A DNA stretch of 64,000 bases from Deinococcus grandis (GTDB lineage: Bacteria; Deinococcota; Deinococci; Deinococcales; Deinococcaceae), in the NCBI RefSeq assembly GCF_001485435.1, contig NZ_BCMS01000001.1, positions 1,621,501 through 1,685,500 of the forward strand, given 5' to 3'. Under the pieces are notes generated by a model. The model saw nothing but the letters and a program-made list of their open reading frames with translations, was not told the DNA's origin and did not search any database. Position numbers and translations under genes: made by a program. Of this stretch, positions 8,851-18,925 are shown piece by piece. The number at the start of each line of letters is the position of its first letter. Within the stretch, counting starts at the first letter, position 1.

Positions 8851-9753
8851 TCAGCGCGTGGCGGGCGTGGGGGGCGTCCAGACGCCCTCGCGTTCCACGG
8901 TCGCGCAGCCGCCCACGTGGACCTTCGTGACGCGCTGCCCGTCGAGTTCCAGTTCCACCTCGACCTCGCCGGGGGTGCCCAGCGCGTGTCCCTGGTACAC
9001 GAGGCCGCAGGCGCGCTCGCCCCGCACCGGCAGGCGGCCCTGACTGGCCAGCAGTGCCATCAGCGCGCCGCCCGCGCTGCCGGTCACGGGGTCCTCGGGG
9101 ATGCCCAGGGCGGGCGCGAAGTCCCGCGCGGCGAAGCGGTTCACGCCCATCGGCGCGTACGCATAGATGCTGCCCACGCCCAGCGCGTCGCTCAGGGCGT
9201 GGACGCGGGTCAGGTCCGGTTCCAGTCCGTCCAAGATCACGGCGTCCAGCAGCGGCACGAACACGCTCCAGAGGCCCGTACTGGCGGCGGCCAGCGGCAG
9301 GCCACGGTGGATCATGCGGTGGTCGATGCCGAGCGCCTCGGCCAGGTCGGCGCGCAGCGTGGCGGGCACGGCGCGGTAGGCGGGGGAGGGCTGCCGCATC
9401 CACACGCGGCGCGGCACGCCCGCCTCGCTGTGCAGGCGCAGCGGCACGCGGCCCACCAGCGTGTCGAGGTGGAGGTCCTGCCCGTCGGGCCACTGTCCGG
9501 CCTGTGCCAGCGTGAACCCCAGGGCGATGGTGGCGTGCCCGCAGAAGTCGACTTCCTGGGTGGGCGTGAAGTACCGGACGCGCGCGATGATGCCCTCGCG
9601 GCGGGTGATGAACACGGTCTCGGGGGCGCCCAGCAGCTCGGCGAGCGCCTGCATGTCCTGCCGGGAGAGGTGCGCGGCGTCCAGCACCACGCCCGCCCGG
9701 TTGCCGTGTCCGGGCGTTTCGGTGAAGGCACTGACCTCGCTGTAGGCGATCAT
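8851..9753 (-). CDS. PhzF family isomerase
   Basis: PhzF-like protein of the diaminopimelate-epimerase fold. Family members are isomerases; outside phenazine clusters the substrate is usually unknown. The 300-residue protein has the N-terminal signature FTETPGHGNRAGVV, the catalytic-Glu region GAPETVFI, the His region VDFCGHATIALG and the C-terminal GSAGGALMALL. No phenazine genes are nearby. TAAAAT at 9760-9765 is six bases before the ATG, a strong leaderless-type promoter. A tripartite palindromic repeat lies 44-79 bp upstream. Confidence 0.88.
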   Translation of the reverse strand: MIAYSEVSAFTETPGHGNRAGVVLDAAHLSRQDMQALAELLGAPETVFITRREGIIARVRYFTPTQEVDFCGHATIALGFTLAQAGQWPDGQDLHLDTLVGRVPLRLHSEAGVPRRVWMRQPSPAYRAVPATLRADLAEALGIDHRMIHRGLPLAAASTGLWSVFVPLLDAVILDGLEPDLTRVHALSDALGVGSIYAYAPMGVNRFAARDFAPALGIPEDPVTGSAGGALMALLASQGRLPVRGERACGLVYQGHALGTPGEVEVELELDGQRVTKVHVGGCATVEREGVWTPPTPATR

Positions 9754-9796
9754 TCCGGCATTTTACCGCAGAAGGCTGTCGGTGAAGGGACAAAAA

Positions 9797-9832
9797 TTTC
9801 ACGCGCTGGATTAATCGTGAAATTTTTCACTT
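9797..9832 (+). repeat. Tripartite palindromic repeat, copy A
   Basis: One of five copies of a roughly 37-bp intergenic element built from three boxes: TTTCACG, a middle box AATCGTGAA and a right box TTCACTT. The middle box can pair with either neighbour. This copy sits between the end of the acyl-CoA ligase gene and the phzF promoter. Confidence 0.75.
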
Positions 9833-9870
9833 AGTGGTTGCGGTCGCGGTGGTGGTGGAGAATGGAGGCA

Positions 9871-11235
9871 TCACAGGCGGGAAAGGAGGACACCGCGCGC
9901 CACCTTCCCCAGCGGCGTCCTCGGCAGCGGACCCCGCACCCACCGGACGGGCCTCAGGCGACGCGGCCACCGCGACAGCGCGAAGGCGTGCAGCGCGGCC
10001 TCGTCCACGTCACCCTCCACGAACGCCACCGGCCGCTGCCCGTACTCAGCGCACGGGACCGGCAGGACCGCGCATGCCACCACCCCCGGCACGGCCAGCA
10101 GCGCCGCTTCCAGCTCAGCGGGCCAGACGTTCTCCCCGCCGATCACCATCAGGTCGTCCGCGCGCCCCCGCAGCGTCAGGCGCCCAGAGTCGTCCAGCAC
10201 GCCCAGGTCACCAGTCGGGTGCCAGCCCCGACGCAGCAGCCCACGCGCCAGTACCCGCCCGTCCGGCGCGACCCGTACGGTCACGCCGGGCAGGGGCCGA
10301 CCCACCGACCCCGGCGCGCCGCGCAGGTCCGCCGGGGTCGCCAGGGTCAGCACGCCCAGTTCCGTGCTGCCGAACGCATCGAACAGCACGTCCCCCAGCC
10401 GCGCGCGGGTCGCGGCCGACAGCTCCGGTGACAGCGGTGCCGATCCGCTGAGCACCACCCGCAACCGGGGCGCATTCCCAGGCACGGCCAGCAGCCGGTG
10501 CAGGACCGTGGGAACGACCGCCAGCACCTCCGCCCCCTCGGCCGCCAACGTGGCCCAGATCTCCTGAGGCGAAGCCCCGGCCCGCAGGTGCAGCGGCGCT
10601 CCCACCCCCAGTGCCAGGGCCAGGGTCGCCAGACCGTGCCCGTGCCACAGCGGCAGCGGCAGCGCGACCGGGGCGTCCCGGTGTGGCCGCAGCGCGTCCA
10701 GCAGCGCCCCCGCGACCCGCAGCGCCGCCACGGGCCGTACGGCCGACCGGACCAGTCGGGGCGCCCCGGAACTCCCCGACGTCATCAGCACCGGGCGTCC
10801 CGCACGCGGCGGCAGCCAGCCGCCCCGACCGGCCACCGGTGGGGTAGAGGGTGGTGGGGGAGATGCAAGCCGCATGCCCGTCTGACCCGGCGCGAGGGGC
10901 ACGACCCGCCAGCCCAGCCGCAGGCCCGCCAGCAGGTCCACCACGAACGCCACCTGCCCGCCGCCACCCTCCAGTCCGACGAGGGTGCCCGGCGGGTGCG
11001 CGCCCCACCACGCCTGCGACCGCTCCTGCACCCGCGACTGCAACTCGGCGTAGGTCAGGCGTTCCGTCCCGTCCGTCAGGGCCAGCCGCTCCGGGTCGCC
11101 CTGTGCCTGCCACGCCACCACGCCCGCCAGGGTCGGCCCCTCGCGCCCCAGGCAGTGCAGCAGGGACAGGGCCGCCCGCGCGGGTTGCTTGCCCAGCGCG
11201 CCCGTCGCCCGGACCGCCGTCCACACCTGCCTCAC
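9871..11235 (-). CDS. AMP-dependent acyl-CoA synthetase/ligase
   Basis: ANL superfamily enzyme that activates a carboxylic acid as acyl-AMP and then usually as a thioester. The 454-residue protein has the P-loop-like motif MTSGSSGAPRLV, the A5 region FDAFGSTELGVL, the hinge-region motif TGDLGVLDDSGRLTLRGRADD and the C-terminal catalytic Lys in PLGKVARG. The GTG start at 11235 overlaps the stop of the SDR gene (GTGA), so the two are translationally coupled. At about 454 residues it is shorter than typical long-chain ligases (500-550), mainly at the N-terminus. The substrate is unknown; a fatty or aryl acid used with the partner reductase is possible. Confidence 0.85.
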   Translation of the reverse strand: MRQVWTAVRATGALGKQPARAALSLLHCLGREGPTLAGVVAWQAQGDPERLALTDGTERLTYAELQSRVQERSQAWWGAHPPGTLVGLEGGGGQVAFVVDLLAGLRLGWRVVPLAPGQTGMRLASPPPPSTPPVAGRGGWLPPRAGRPVLMTSGSSGAPRLVRSAVRPVAALRVAGALLDALRPHRDAPVALPLPLWHGHGLATLALALGVGAPLHLRAGASPQEIWATLAAEGAEVLAVVPTVLHRLLAVPGNAPRLRVVLSGSAPLSPELSAATRARLGDVLFDAFGSTELGVLTLATPADLRGAPGSVGRPLPGVTVRVAPDGRVLARGLLRRGWHPTGDLGVLDDSGRLTLRGRADDLMVIGGENVWPAELEAALLAVPGVVACAVLPVPCAEYGQRPVAFVEGDVDEAALHAFALSRWPRRLRPVRWVRGPLPRTPLGKVARGVLLSRL

Positions 11236-12083
11236 TGTCGCCGCTCCAGCCGGGCCTCGACCCGCTCCGCCCATGCCAGTCCCCGCGCCAGGACGCCCGG
11301 GCACACGATGCCTGCGATCTCCACGCCCGGCAGCCACCACGGCGCGACCCGCACCACCCGCCGCACGAACGGCAGCGTGACCACCTCGGCCGCCTCGGCG
11401 GCACTCAGCGCGGGCAGGAACCGGTACGCGCGGGTCGGGGCGATCATCGGCGTGCGCACCAGCGGCAGGTACACCGACGCGCCCCGCACCCCCGGCCACT
11501 CCGCGACCGCCGCCTGCACCCACAGGTTGAACGCCGCCTTACTGCCCTGGTACGCCCCCCAGCGCGGCGCACCCACGTGCCGCGCCGACACGCTCGACAC
11601 GTTCACCACCACACTCCCCGCCTCCAGCGCCGGGCGCAGCGCCAGCAGCAGCCGCGCCGGGCCGGTCACGTTCACGGCCAGCAGTCGCTCCAGATCCGCC
11701 CTCGGCGCGCCGTCCAGCGCCCGCCGCCGCACCGACCGCCCCGCGTTGCTCACCACGCCCGCCAGGACCAACGCCGCCTTCAGCACCTCGCGGGCCGCCG
11801 CGTCCACCGACGCCGGGTCGCTCAGGTCCGCCGGGACCACCACCGCCCGGCCCCCCGCCGCGCCGATCCGCGCGGCCACCTCGCGCAGCTGCTTCTCGCG
11901 CCGCGCCAGCAGCAGCACCGTCGCCCCGGCCTCGCCCAGCCGCAGCGCCGTCGCCTCGCCCACCCCGGACGACGCACCGGTCACCAGGACCGCCCGGCCC
12001 CCCACCGCCCCGCGCAGGGCACTCAGGTCACGGCAGGCAGGCGGGGACAGCAGGGCGCGGCGCACGGGCGCATCGTCCCACAC
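11232..12083 (-). CDS. Short-chain dehydrogenase/reductase
   Basis: Classical SDR, an NAD(P)-dependent oxidoreductase. The Rossmann motif TGASSGVG is near residue 35, NAG appears in VSNAGRS, the catalytic Ser lies in VNVSSVSARH and the active-site YxxxK is in YQGSKAAF. The C-terminal part has a hydrophobic patch (VRVAPWWLPGVEIAGIVC). The GTG at 12083 opens the frame; an internal GTG six codons on is also possible. The stop overlaps the acyl-CoA ligase start by 4 bp. Together they suggest lipid-chain or ketone metabolism, but no pathway can be assigned. Confidence 0.83.
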   Translation of the reverse strand: MWDDAPVRRALLSPPACRDLSALRGAVGGRAVLVTGASSGVGEATALRLGEAGATVLLLARREKQLREVAARIGAAGGRAVVVPADLSDPASVDAAAREVLKAALVLAGVVSNAGRSVRRRALDGAPRADLERLLAVNVTGPARLLLALRPALEAGSVVVNVSSVSARHVGAPRWGAYQGSKAAFNLWVQAAVAEWPGVRGASVYLPLVRTPMIAPTRAYRFLPALSAAEAAEVVTLPFVRRVVRVAPWWLPGVEIAGIVCPGVLARGLAWAERVEARLERRQ

Positions 12084-12141
12084 GCCGCCCCGACGAGGCG
12101 CGCAAAGTGACCGGGCCGGTCACGTCAACCGGCCTCGGCGG

Positions 12142-13011
<870 letters not shown>

Positions 13012-13080
13012 GCCCTGAACGCTACCGTACCGCGTCCCAGCCCACGGCCGCCGGACTTAGACGTGCGTACAGTGGAGGGC

Positions 13081-14493
13081 GTGACCCTGCAACCTGACCC
13101 GATCCTCGACCTGGACGCCGCCGCCCTGGCCGCCGCCACCCGCCGCGGCGACCTGACGTGCAGCGAGGTGACCCGCACGTACCTGGGCCGCCTGAACGCC
13201 CTGAACGATCGCCTGCACGCCGTGATCACCGTGAACCCGGCCGCGCAGGCCGACGCGGACCGCCTGGACGCCGTCAGCGCCGACCGGCGCGGCCCACTGC
13301 ACGGCGTGCCCATGCTCATCAAGGACAACATCGACGTGGCGGGCCTGCCCACTACCGCCGGAAGTGCCCTGCTCTCGGGTCACGTTCCCGAAACGGACGC
13401 CCCGCTGGTCACGCGGCTGCGCAGCGCCGGGGCCGTGATCCTCGGCAAGGCGAACATGACCGAATGGGCGAACTTCATGACGCTCGCCATGCCCAACGGG
13501 TACTCCAGCGCCGGCGGGCAGACCGTGAACCCCTGGGGCGACGGCCTGGACACCGGCGGCAGCAGCAGCGGCAGCGGCGTCGCGGTCGCCGCGCGCCTGT
13601 GCGCCGCCGCGATCGGCACGGAAACCAGCGGCAGCATCGTCAGCCCGGCGCACCAGAACGGCGTGATCGGCGTGAAACCCACCCTGGGTCTCGTGCCGCG
13701 CACCGGGATCGTGCCCATCAGCCACAGTCAGGACACCGCCGGGCCGATCACCCGCAGCGTCCGCGACGCCGCGCTGATCCTGTCCGTGATCGCCGGGCCG
13801 GACGACCGGGACGACATCACCCGCCGCCTCCCCGTCCCGGACCTGACCGTCTGGCCGGATGTGCTGCGCGGCGCGCACCTGGGCGTCATCCGCGACGAGA
13901 CCGGCGTCACGCCCGCCGAGGCCGCCGCTCTCGACCACCTGACGGCCACGCTGCTCGACGCGGGCGCGACCCTGCACGACGTCGCCTTCCCCAGCCGCGC
14001 CGACCTGAACGCCCACGGCTGGAGCCTCGAGGTGCTGGAGCACGAGTTCAAGGGTGACCTGAACGCCTACCTGCGCACGGTCACGACCGGCCCGCGCAGC
14101 CTCCAGGCGGTCATCGACGCGAACGACGCCGACCCGGAACGCCTGCTGCGCTACGGGCAGACCCTGCTGCACGCCGCGCAGGGCACCCGCGGCGACGCGA
14201 CCGAACCCGCCTACCTCCAGGCCCGCGAGCGCGACCTGCGCCTGACCCGCACGCGCGGCTTCGACCCGCTGTTCGCGCAGGGCCTCGACCTGATCGTGTT
14301 CCCCGGCATCCACGGCTACGGCCTGGCCGCGAAGGCCGGGTACCCCAGCCTCGCCCTGCCCGTCACGCCTGCCGGCGCGGCCACCCCGAACGGCGCGCTG
14401 CTCGTCGCGCCCGCCGGGAGCGAGGGCCGCCTGCTGTCCCTGGCCGCCGAACTGAACCGCCTGCTGGGCGGCGTGCGCTTCCCAGAACTGTAA
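13081..14493 (+). CDS. Amidase signature family hydrolase
   Basis: Amidase of the Ser-cisSer-Lys family, hydrolysing an amide bond. The 470-residue protein has the catalytic Lys in MLIKDNIDV (Lys81), the GGSSSGSG motif at 159-166 and the nucleophile Ser in ETSGSIVSPA (about Ser185). It is not GatA: no gatB/gatC neighbours and a different C-terminus. The open frame extends far upstream as a shadow over other genes; I chose the GTG at 13081 because TACAGT (13068-13073) lies seven bases before it and family homology begins there. The gene ends in a strong terminator shared with minC. Confidence 0.88.
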   Translation: MTLQPDPILDLDAAALAAATRRGDLTCSEVTRTYLGRLNALNDRLHAVITVNPAAQADADRLDAVSADRRGPLHGVPMLIKDNIDVAGLPTTAGSALLSGHVPETDAPLVTRLRSAGAVILGKANMTEWANFMTLAMPNGYSSAGGQTVNPWGDGLDTGGSSSGSGVAVAARLCAAAIGTETSGSIVSPAHQNGVIGVKPTLGLVPRTGIVPISHSQDTAGPITRSVRDAALILSVIAGPDDRDDITRRLPVPDLTVWPDVLRGAHLGVIRDETGVTPAEAAALDHLTATLLDAGATLHDVAFPSRADLNAHGWSLEVLEHEFKGDLNAYLRTVTTGPRSLQAVIDANDADPERLLRYGQTLLHAAQGTRGDATEPAYLQARERDLRLTRTRGFDPLFAQGLDLIVFPGIHGYGLAAKAGYPSLALPVTPAGAATPNGALLVAPAGSEGRLLSLAAELNRLLGGVRFPEL

Positions 14494-14500
14494 GTGAGTG

Positions 14501-14537
14501 GGGAGGGGCGGCCAGGGTCAATCTGGCCGCCCCTCCC
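14501..14537. terminator. Bidirectional intrinsic terminator
   Basis: A perfect 15-bp stem (GGGAGGGGCGGCCAG and its complement) with a 7-base loop lies between the convergent amidase and minC genes and can serve both. Confidence 0.85.
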
Positions 14538-14545
14538 TGCTGCCG

Positions 14546-15166
14546 TCACTTCTGCACGTCGATGTGAATCACGCCGTCCTGCAGCCGTGCGATCTCCGCC
14601 AGAGGCTGATCCTCACGGTGGCGCATGTTGCTCAGGCTGCTGCCCTCGGGCGCGCGCGCCACGGCGTCCCCGATGCGGATCTGCGTGCTGGCGATGGGCC
14701 GCGCCCACACGATCGCGTCCGCTTGCCCGCCCAGTCCCGCGTGCGCCACGCCCCGCAGCGCGCCCACCACGATCACGTCCCCGCCCGCCAGGATCTCCGC
14801 GCCGGGGTTCACGTCACCCAGCACGATCACGCTCCCCGGGAACTCCCGGTGGTACCCGGCGCGCAGCGTGTGCGTGAGGATCTCCGTGCGGGCGGGCAGC
14901 GGCGCCGGGCGGGGCGCGCTGTCCGCCGGGGCGGGCGTGGGGACGTTCACGCGCGGCGCCCGCACCCGCCCCGGCGTGCCCCCCGCGGCGCGGATGGCAT
15001 GCAGCGCCGCCTCGACCGCCTCCGGGTCGGCGTCGCCCTGCAACTCGAGGGTCACGGCGCTCGCCAGCAGCTCCGTGCGGACACTCAGGGCGTCCTGCAC
15101 GCTGCTGCCGGTATCGCCGGGTTCGATCAGGAGGTTCAGGCCGCCCAGGGTGCCGCGCAACTTCAT
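14546..15166 (-). CDS. minC: Septum site-determining protein MinC
   Basis: Cell-division inhibitor that works with MinD to block FtsZ assembly at wrong sites. The 206-residue protein has a short N-terminal domain starting MKLRGTLGGLNLLIE and the C-terminal beta-helix domain (GSVIVLGDVNPGAEILAGGD, then VGALRGVAHAGLGG) that is diagnostic for MinC. TAGAGT at 15174-15179 is seven bases before this ATG, which selects it over the longer frame opening at 15256. No minD or minE is in the window. Confidence 0.9.
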   Translation of the reverse strand: MKLRGTLGGLNLLIEPGDTGSSVQDALSVRTELLASAVTLELQGDADPEAVEAALHAIRAAGGTPGRVRAPRVNVPTPAPADSAPRPAPLPARTEILTHTLRAGYHREFPGSVIVLGDVNPGAEILAGGDVIVVGALRGVAHAGLGGQADAIVWARPIASTQIRIGDAVARAPEGSSLSNMRHREDQPLAEIARLQDGVIHIDVQK

Positions 15167-15267
15167 GAGCTGCACTCTAGCGTGACACTCATGGACGCAC
15201 GCAGGTGTCGCCCACCCTGGGCGGGGATGGTGTAAGATGCCACTCATGCTTTGCAAGGAGACTTCCT

Positions 15268-15672
15268 TTGGTGCAGCTTGATTCCGGCGCGGTCGTGGAG
15301 GGCCGCGTGACGCGCGTGACCGACTTCGGCGCGTTCATCCAGTTCGAGAACGGCGAGACGGGCCTCGTGCACATCTCGCAGATCGCGCACTCCTTCGTGC
15401 GGAACATTCATGACCACGTCCGCGAGGGCGAGAACGTGGAAGTGAAGGTTCTGGGCCGGGACGAACGCGGTCGCCTCGACCTCTCCATCAAGGAACTCCT
15501 CGAAGAACCCGAGGAAGTCCCCCGCCCGCGCGCGATCGGCCGTCAGAGCCCGCAGTTCGAGGCAAAACTCCGCTCGTTCATGCGCGACGCCAAGGAACGC
15601 ACCCACGGTGGTGGGGGCGGCGGTGGCGGCGGCGCCGCGAAGAAACCCGCTGGCGGCAAGCGCAAGCGCTGA
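15268..15672 (+). CDS. S1 RNA-binding domain protein (general stress protein 13/YugI-like)
   Basis: A 134-residue protein with one S1 domain (GAVVEGRVTRVTDFGAFIQF through LGRDERGRLDLSIK, about residues 7-75), an acidic linker, and a basic C-terminal tail with a run of about nine glycines followed by KKPAGGKRKR. Likely binds RNA or ribosomes. An AAGGAG ribosome-binding site at 15255-15260 lies seven bases before the TTG at 15268 and ten before the GTG at 15271; either may be the start. TAAGAT at 15231-15236 is a probable -10. The Gly-rich basic tail is a low-complexity addition to the family. Confidence 0.85.
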   Translation: MVQLDSGAVVEGRVTRVTDFGAFIQFENGETGLVHISQIAHSFVRNIHDHVREGENVEVKVLGRDERGRLDLSIKELLEEPEEVPRPRAIGRQSPQFEAKLRSFMRDAKERTHGGGGGGGGGAAKKPAGGKRKR

Positions 15673-15690
15673 CCTGCACCCAGACCAGAC

Positions 15691-15720
15691 GGCACCCGGA
15701 TTCCAAGTCCGGGTGCCTTT
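15691..15720 (+). terminator. Intrinsic terminator after S1-domain gene
   Basis: GGCACCCGGA and its perfect complement form a 10-bp stem with a 7-base loop, followed by TTT. Confidence 0.85.
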
Positions 15721-15796
15721 CTGCCACCCACAGCCGGGGTGCAGAGAACGCACCCGGCCTGATTAGACCGGGCGTCTCAACCGGGCATCATACGGT

Positions 15797-15917
15797 TTCC
15801 GTCTGTTTCGTTGACAGCCCGGAACATCGCCGGGTTGTCAACTCCACGCCCGGAATCCGCTTCTCTCCTCCTCGCATCCGCTCGGATTGAACGGTTATCC
15901 CACACCGTTCAATCCGA
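15797..15917 (+). repeat. Hairpin-bearing intergenic repeat, copy 1 (interrupted by IS)
   Basis: Starts TTCCGTCTGTTTCG and contains CCCGGAACATC, CCGGGTTG, CAACTCCACGCCCGG and ends in a hairpin arm CTCGGATTGAACGGT whose other arm (ACCGTTCAATCCGAG) has been split by the IS66-type element. The last bases resume at 17385-17400 beyond the insertion. A second copy is at 18738-18882. The restored hairpin would have a perfect 15-bp stem. Confidence 0.85.
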
Positions 15918-17384
15918 GTAACTGCTCAGCAGGGTGATTTTCCGGAGTCGATTGGGTAAGGTGGACCATCAGCGAGGTCCCCTGCCCAAACTGCAAACGA
16001 CTCGAGGCACGCGTCCGTGAACTCGAAGCCCAGCTCGCTGAGGTGCTGGCTGAACTTCGCACCATCAAAGCTCAACTGGCCCGAAACAGCACCACATCCA
16101 GTCAGCCTCCCAGTCAGGACAAGCCCTGGCAGCCCAAGAGTGAGCGCCAGAAGACCGGCCGGTCTTCTGGCGCTCAACCCGATCACCCCGGCAAGACCCT
16201 CAAGATGTCCGCGCATCCCGACGTCATCGTCGATCTCCCGGTGACGGGACACTGCACCTGCGGGCAGGCCTGGGATGACGTTCCAGTCGACACCCAGGTC
16301 GCTCGACAGGTTCATGACCTCCCCGACCTCCACCTTCAGGTCACCGAATACCGCGCCGACGTCAAGATCTGCCCTGGATGTCGTTCCCGGCAGCGAGCAC
16401 CCTTCCCCACGCACGTCACGGCTCAGGTGCAATACGGTCCACGGGTCCACGCCTTGACGGTGTATCTGAACGTGGCGCACTTCGTGCCCCTCGAACGCAC
16501 CAGTGAAATCCTGCACGCGGTCTGCGGAGCACGCCCGAGTGATGGCACCATCGCGCTGAACCTGAATCTGGCAGCGGAGCGACTGCAGGACTTTGAAGGG
16601 CGACTCAGGACAGCCCTGACACATCAACCGGTGCTGCATGCAGATGAGACCGGCAGCCCGGTGAACGGGAAGCTGCACTGGATGCATGTCGTGAGCTGCG
16701 CGCAGCTCACGTTCTACGGCCAGCATGCCCGGCGCGGCCTCGCGGCACTGGAGCACATGAAGGTCCTGCCGAAGTACACCGGCATCCTGGTCCACGACGC
16801 CTGGAGCTCGTACTTCAAACTTCCGGCACAGCATGCCCTGTGCGGAGCTCATCTGTTGCGGGAGCTGCGGGGATTGGCCGAACACCATGGGCAGGTGTGG
16901 GCTGGCGCACTTCGGGAATCGCTGAGGACGGTGTATCACGACCTGAACGCCGGGACGCTGAGCCCAGAGGCCCGCACGGCGTTTGAACGGCGATTTGATG
17001 AACTGCTTGAGGAGGGCTTGCTGGCCAACCCAGCCGCGCCGCCCGTTCCAGGGCGACGCGGTCCGACGAAGCAGTCACATGGGCGGAATCTGGCGTTGCG
17101 GTGCCAGCAGCACCGCGCAGCGGTGCTGCTGTTCCTACATGACTGCCGAGTGCCGTTTGATAACAATCAGGCGGAGCGGGACGTGCGGGCATGGTGCGTG
17201 AAACGCAAGGTATCTGGAGGATTCCGGTCCGAGGAGGGTGGGTGCAATTTCGCTCGGATCAGGAGTTACATGTCCACGTTGCAGAAGCAAGGTCTCAGCG
17301 TCTGGGAGGGCTTGGTCAGCGTGTTCACGGGTGACGTGCTCATGCCTAACTTCAACCCCTGAGCTTGCCCTGCTGAGCAGTTAC
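15918..17384 (+). mobile_element. IS66-family insertion sequence, 1467 bp
   Basis: Bounded by perfect 17-bp terminal inverted repeats, GTAACTGCTCAGCAGGG at the left and its complement at the right, and flanked by an 8-bp direct duplication CAATCCGA (15910-15917 and 17385-17392). GTAA ends and an 8-bp target duplication are characteristic of IS66. It carries one transposase gene and no separate TnpA/TnpB genes, as in the ISBst12 subgroup. Exact ends and intact duplication suggest a fairly recent insertion. Confidence 0.93.
16043..17362 (+). CDS. IS66-family transposase (single-ORF type)
   Basis: DDE transposase of about 439 residues. The catalytic Asp lies in VLHADETGSP, the second in GILVHDAWSSYFK, and the Glu in FDNNQAERDVR, followed by the family C-terminus GLSVWEGLVSVF. 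A CxxC zinc cluster is present in KICPGCRSRQ. The same frame continues upstream to 15938 and encodes a plausible family N-terminus (VPCPNCKRLEARVRELEAQL) but no ATG, GTG or TTG is in frame there; the GTG at 15961 is in another frame and ends early. The gene may have lost its normal start by a small indel, or starts at the internal GTG at 16043. Activity is therefore uncertain. Confidence 0.85.
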   Translation: MLAELRTIKAQLARNSTTSSQPPSQDKPWQPKSERQKTGRSSGAQPDHPGKTLKMSAHPDVIVDLPVTGHCTCGQAWDDVPVDTQVARQVHDLPDLHLQVTEYRADVKICPGCRSRQRAPFPTHVTAQVQYGPRVHALTVYLNVAHFVPLERTSEILHAVCGARPSDGTIALNLNLAAERLQDFEGRLRTALTHQPVLHADETGSPVNGKLHWMHVVSCAQLTFYGQHARRGLAALEHMKVLPKYTGILVHDAWSSYFKLPAQHALCGAHLLRELRGLAEHHGQVWAGALRESLRTVYHDLNAGTLSPEARTAFERRFDELLEEGLLANPAAPPVPGRRGPTKQSHGRNLALRCQQHRAAVLLFLHDCRVPFDNNQAERDVRAWCVKRKVSGGFRSEEGGCNFARIRSYMSTLQKQGLSVWEGLVSVFTGDVLMPNFNP

Positions 17385-17399
17385 CAATCCGAGTCCGTT

Positions 17400-18218
<819 letters not shown>

Positions 18219-18307
18219 GGTGGACCACTCTACGCCCCGCGCGCCCGCGCACCGTGGCGGCCGTCGCGAAGCGGCAACCTCTGACCTCCGGGACGCGTAT
18301 CCGGTTG

Positions 18308-18529
18308 ATGACCTTCTGGCGCGCGGCCCTGCACCTCCTGATCGGCCAGCCCCTGCCCGGTGCGGAACCGGCGGCGCAGGAGCGGGTGGCGCGCCGCCGG
18401 GCGCGACTGGCCCGGGTGCGCCCGGCCACGCTGTGGTCGCTGCTCGTCACGGCGCTGCGTGAGATCACGCTGGCGCTGCTGGGTCAGCCCTCGCCCGCGG
18501 CTGCACGCAGGCGCAGGCCGCGCCGGTAG
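18308..18529 (+). CDS. Possible small hypothetical protein, 73 aa
   Basis: Begins MTFWRAALHLLIGQPLPG, with a second hydrophobic stretch LWSLLVTALREITLALL and a basic end (ARRRRPRR). It fills the gap between the PIG-L promoter and the next minus-strand gene but overlaps that gene's 3' end by 46 bp, and no clear ribosome-binding site is seen. It could be a small membrane-associated protein or a chance frame. Confidence 0.4.
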   Translation: MTFWRAALHLLIGQPLPGAEPAAQERVARRRARLARVRPATLWSLLVTALREITLALLGQPSPAAARRRRPRR

Positions 18530-18705
18530 AAGTCCCAGCAGGTGTCCGGCCAGGTGGTCAGGATCAGGCGGCGGTTGGTGGCGTCGGCGGCGTGCAGCGC
18601 GTCGCCCAGCGCGCGGTAGAAGCGGCTGCCCTGCTCCTGCATGGCGCGCGCCGTCCAGTAGATTTCACTGGCGTGGAGTTCCTGCGTCTGCTCGGACGTG
18701 ATCAT
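18484..18705 (-). CDS. Small hypothetical protein, 73 aa
   Basis: Begins MITSEQTQELHASEIYWTAR and continues with RFYRALGDALHAADATNR, TWPDTCWDFYRRG; predicted all-helical, Trp/Tyr-rich, soluble. TACCAT lies eight bases before the ATG, which matches the leaderless promoter pattern. No domain recognised. It stands alone between the possible 73-residue plus-strand gene and repeat copy 2. Confidence 0.6.
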   Translation of the reverse strand: MITSEQTQELHASEIYWTARAMQEQGSRFYRALGDALHAADATNRRLILTTWPDTCWDFYRRGLRLRAAAGEG

Positions 18706-18737
18706 CGGCCCCCATGGTACGGGGTGCCTGACGCGGC

Positions 18738-18882
18738 TTCCGTCTGTTTCGCCCTCCACCCGGAACATCACCGGGTTGCCAACTCCACGCCCGGAACCCG
18801 CTTTGCTCTTACTCTGCTGCGCAGCTCTGCGAGTCGCATCCGCTCGGATTGAACGGTTTTCAAACCATTCAATCGGAGTCCG
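18738..18882 (+). repeat. Hairpin-bearing intergenic repeat, copy 2
   Basis: Same element as at 15797, starting TTCCGTCTGTTTCG and ending with a hairpin CTCGGATTGAACGGTTT / AACCATTCAATCGGAG with two mismatches. Relative to copy 1 it has about 25 extra bases in the middle, including the palindrome CTGCGCAG. It lies directly upstream of the ParA promoter. Confidence 0.85.
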
Positions 18883-18925
18883 CCTGACGCGGGGCCGCCG
18901 CCGCGTCTGCTACGCTTCCGGGCAT

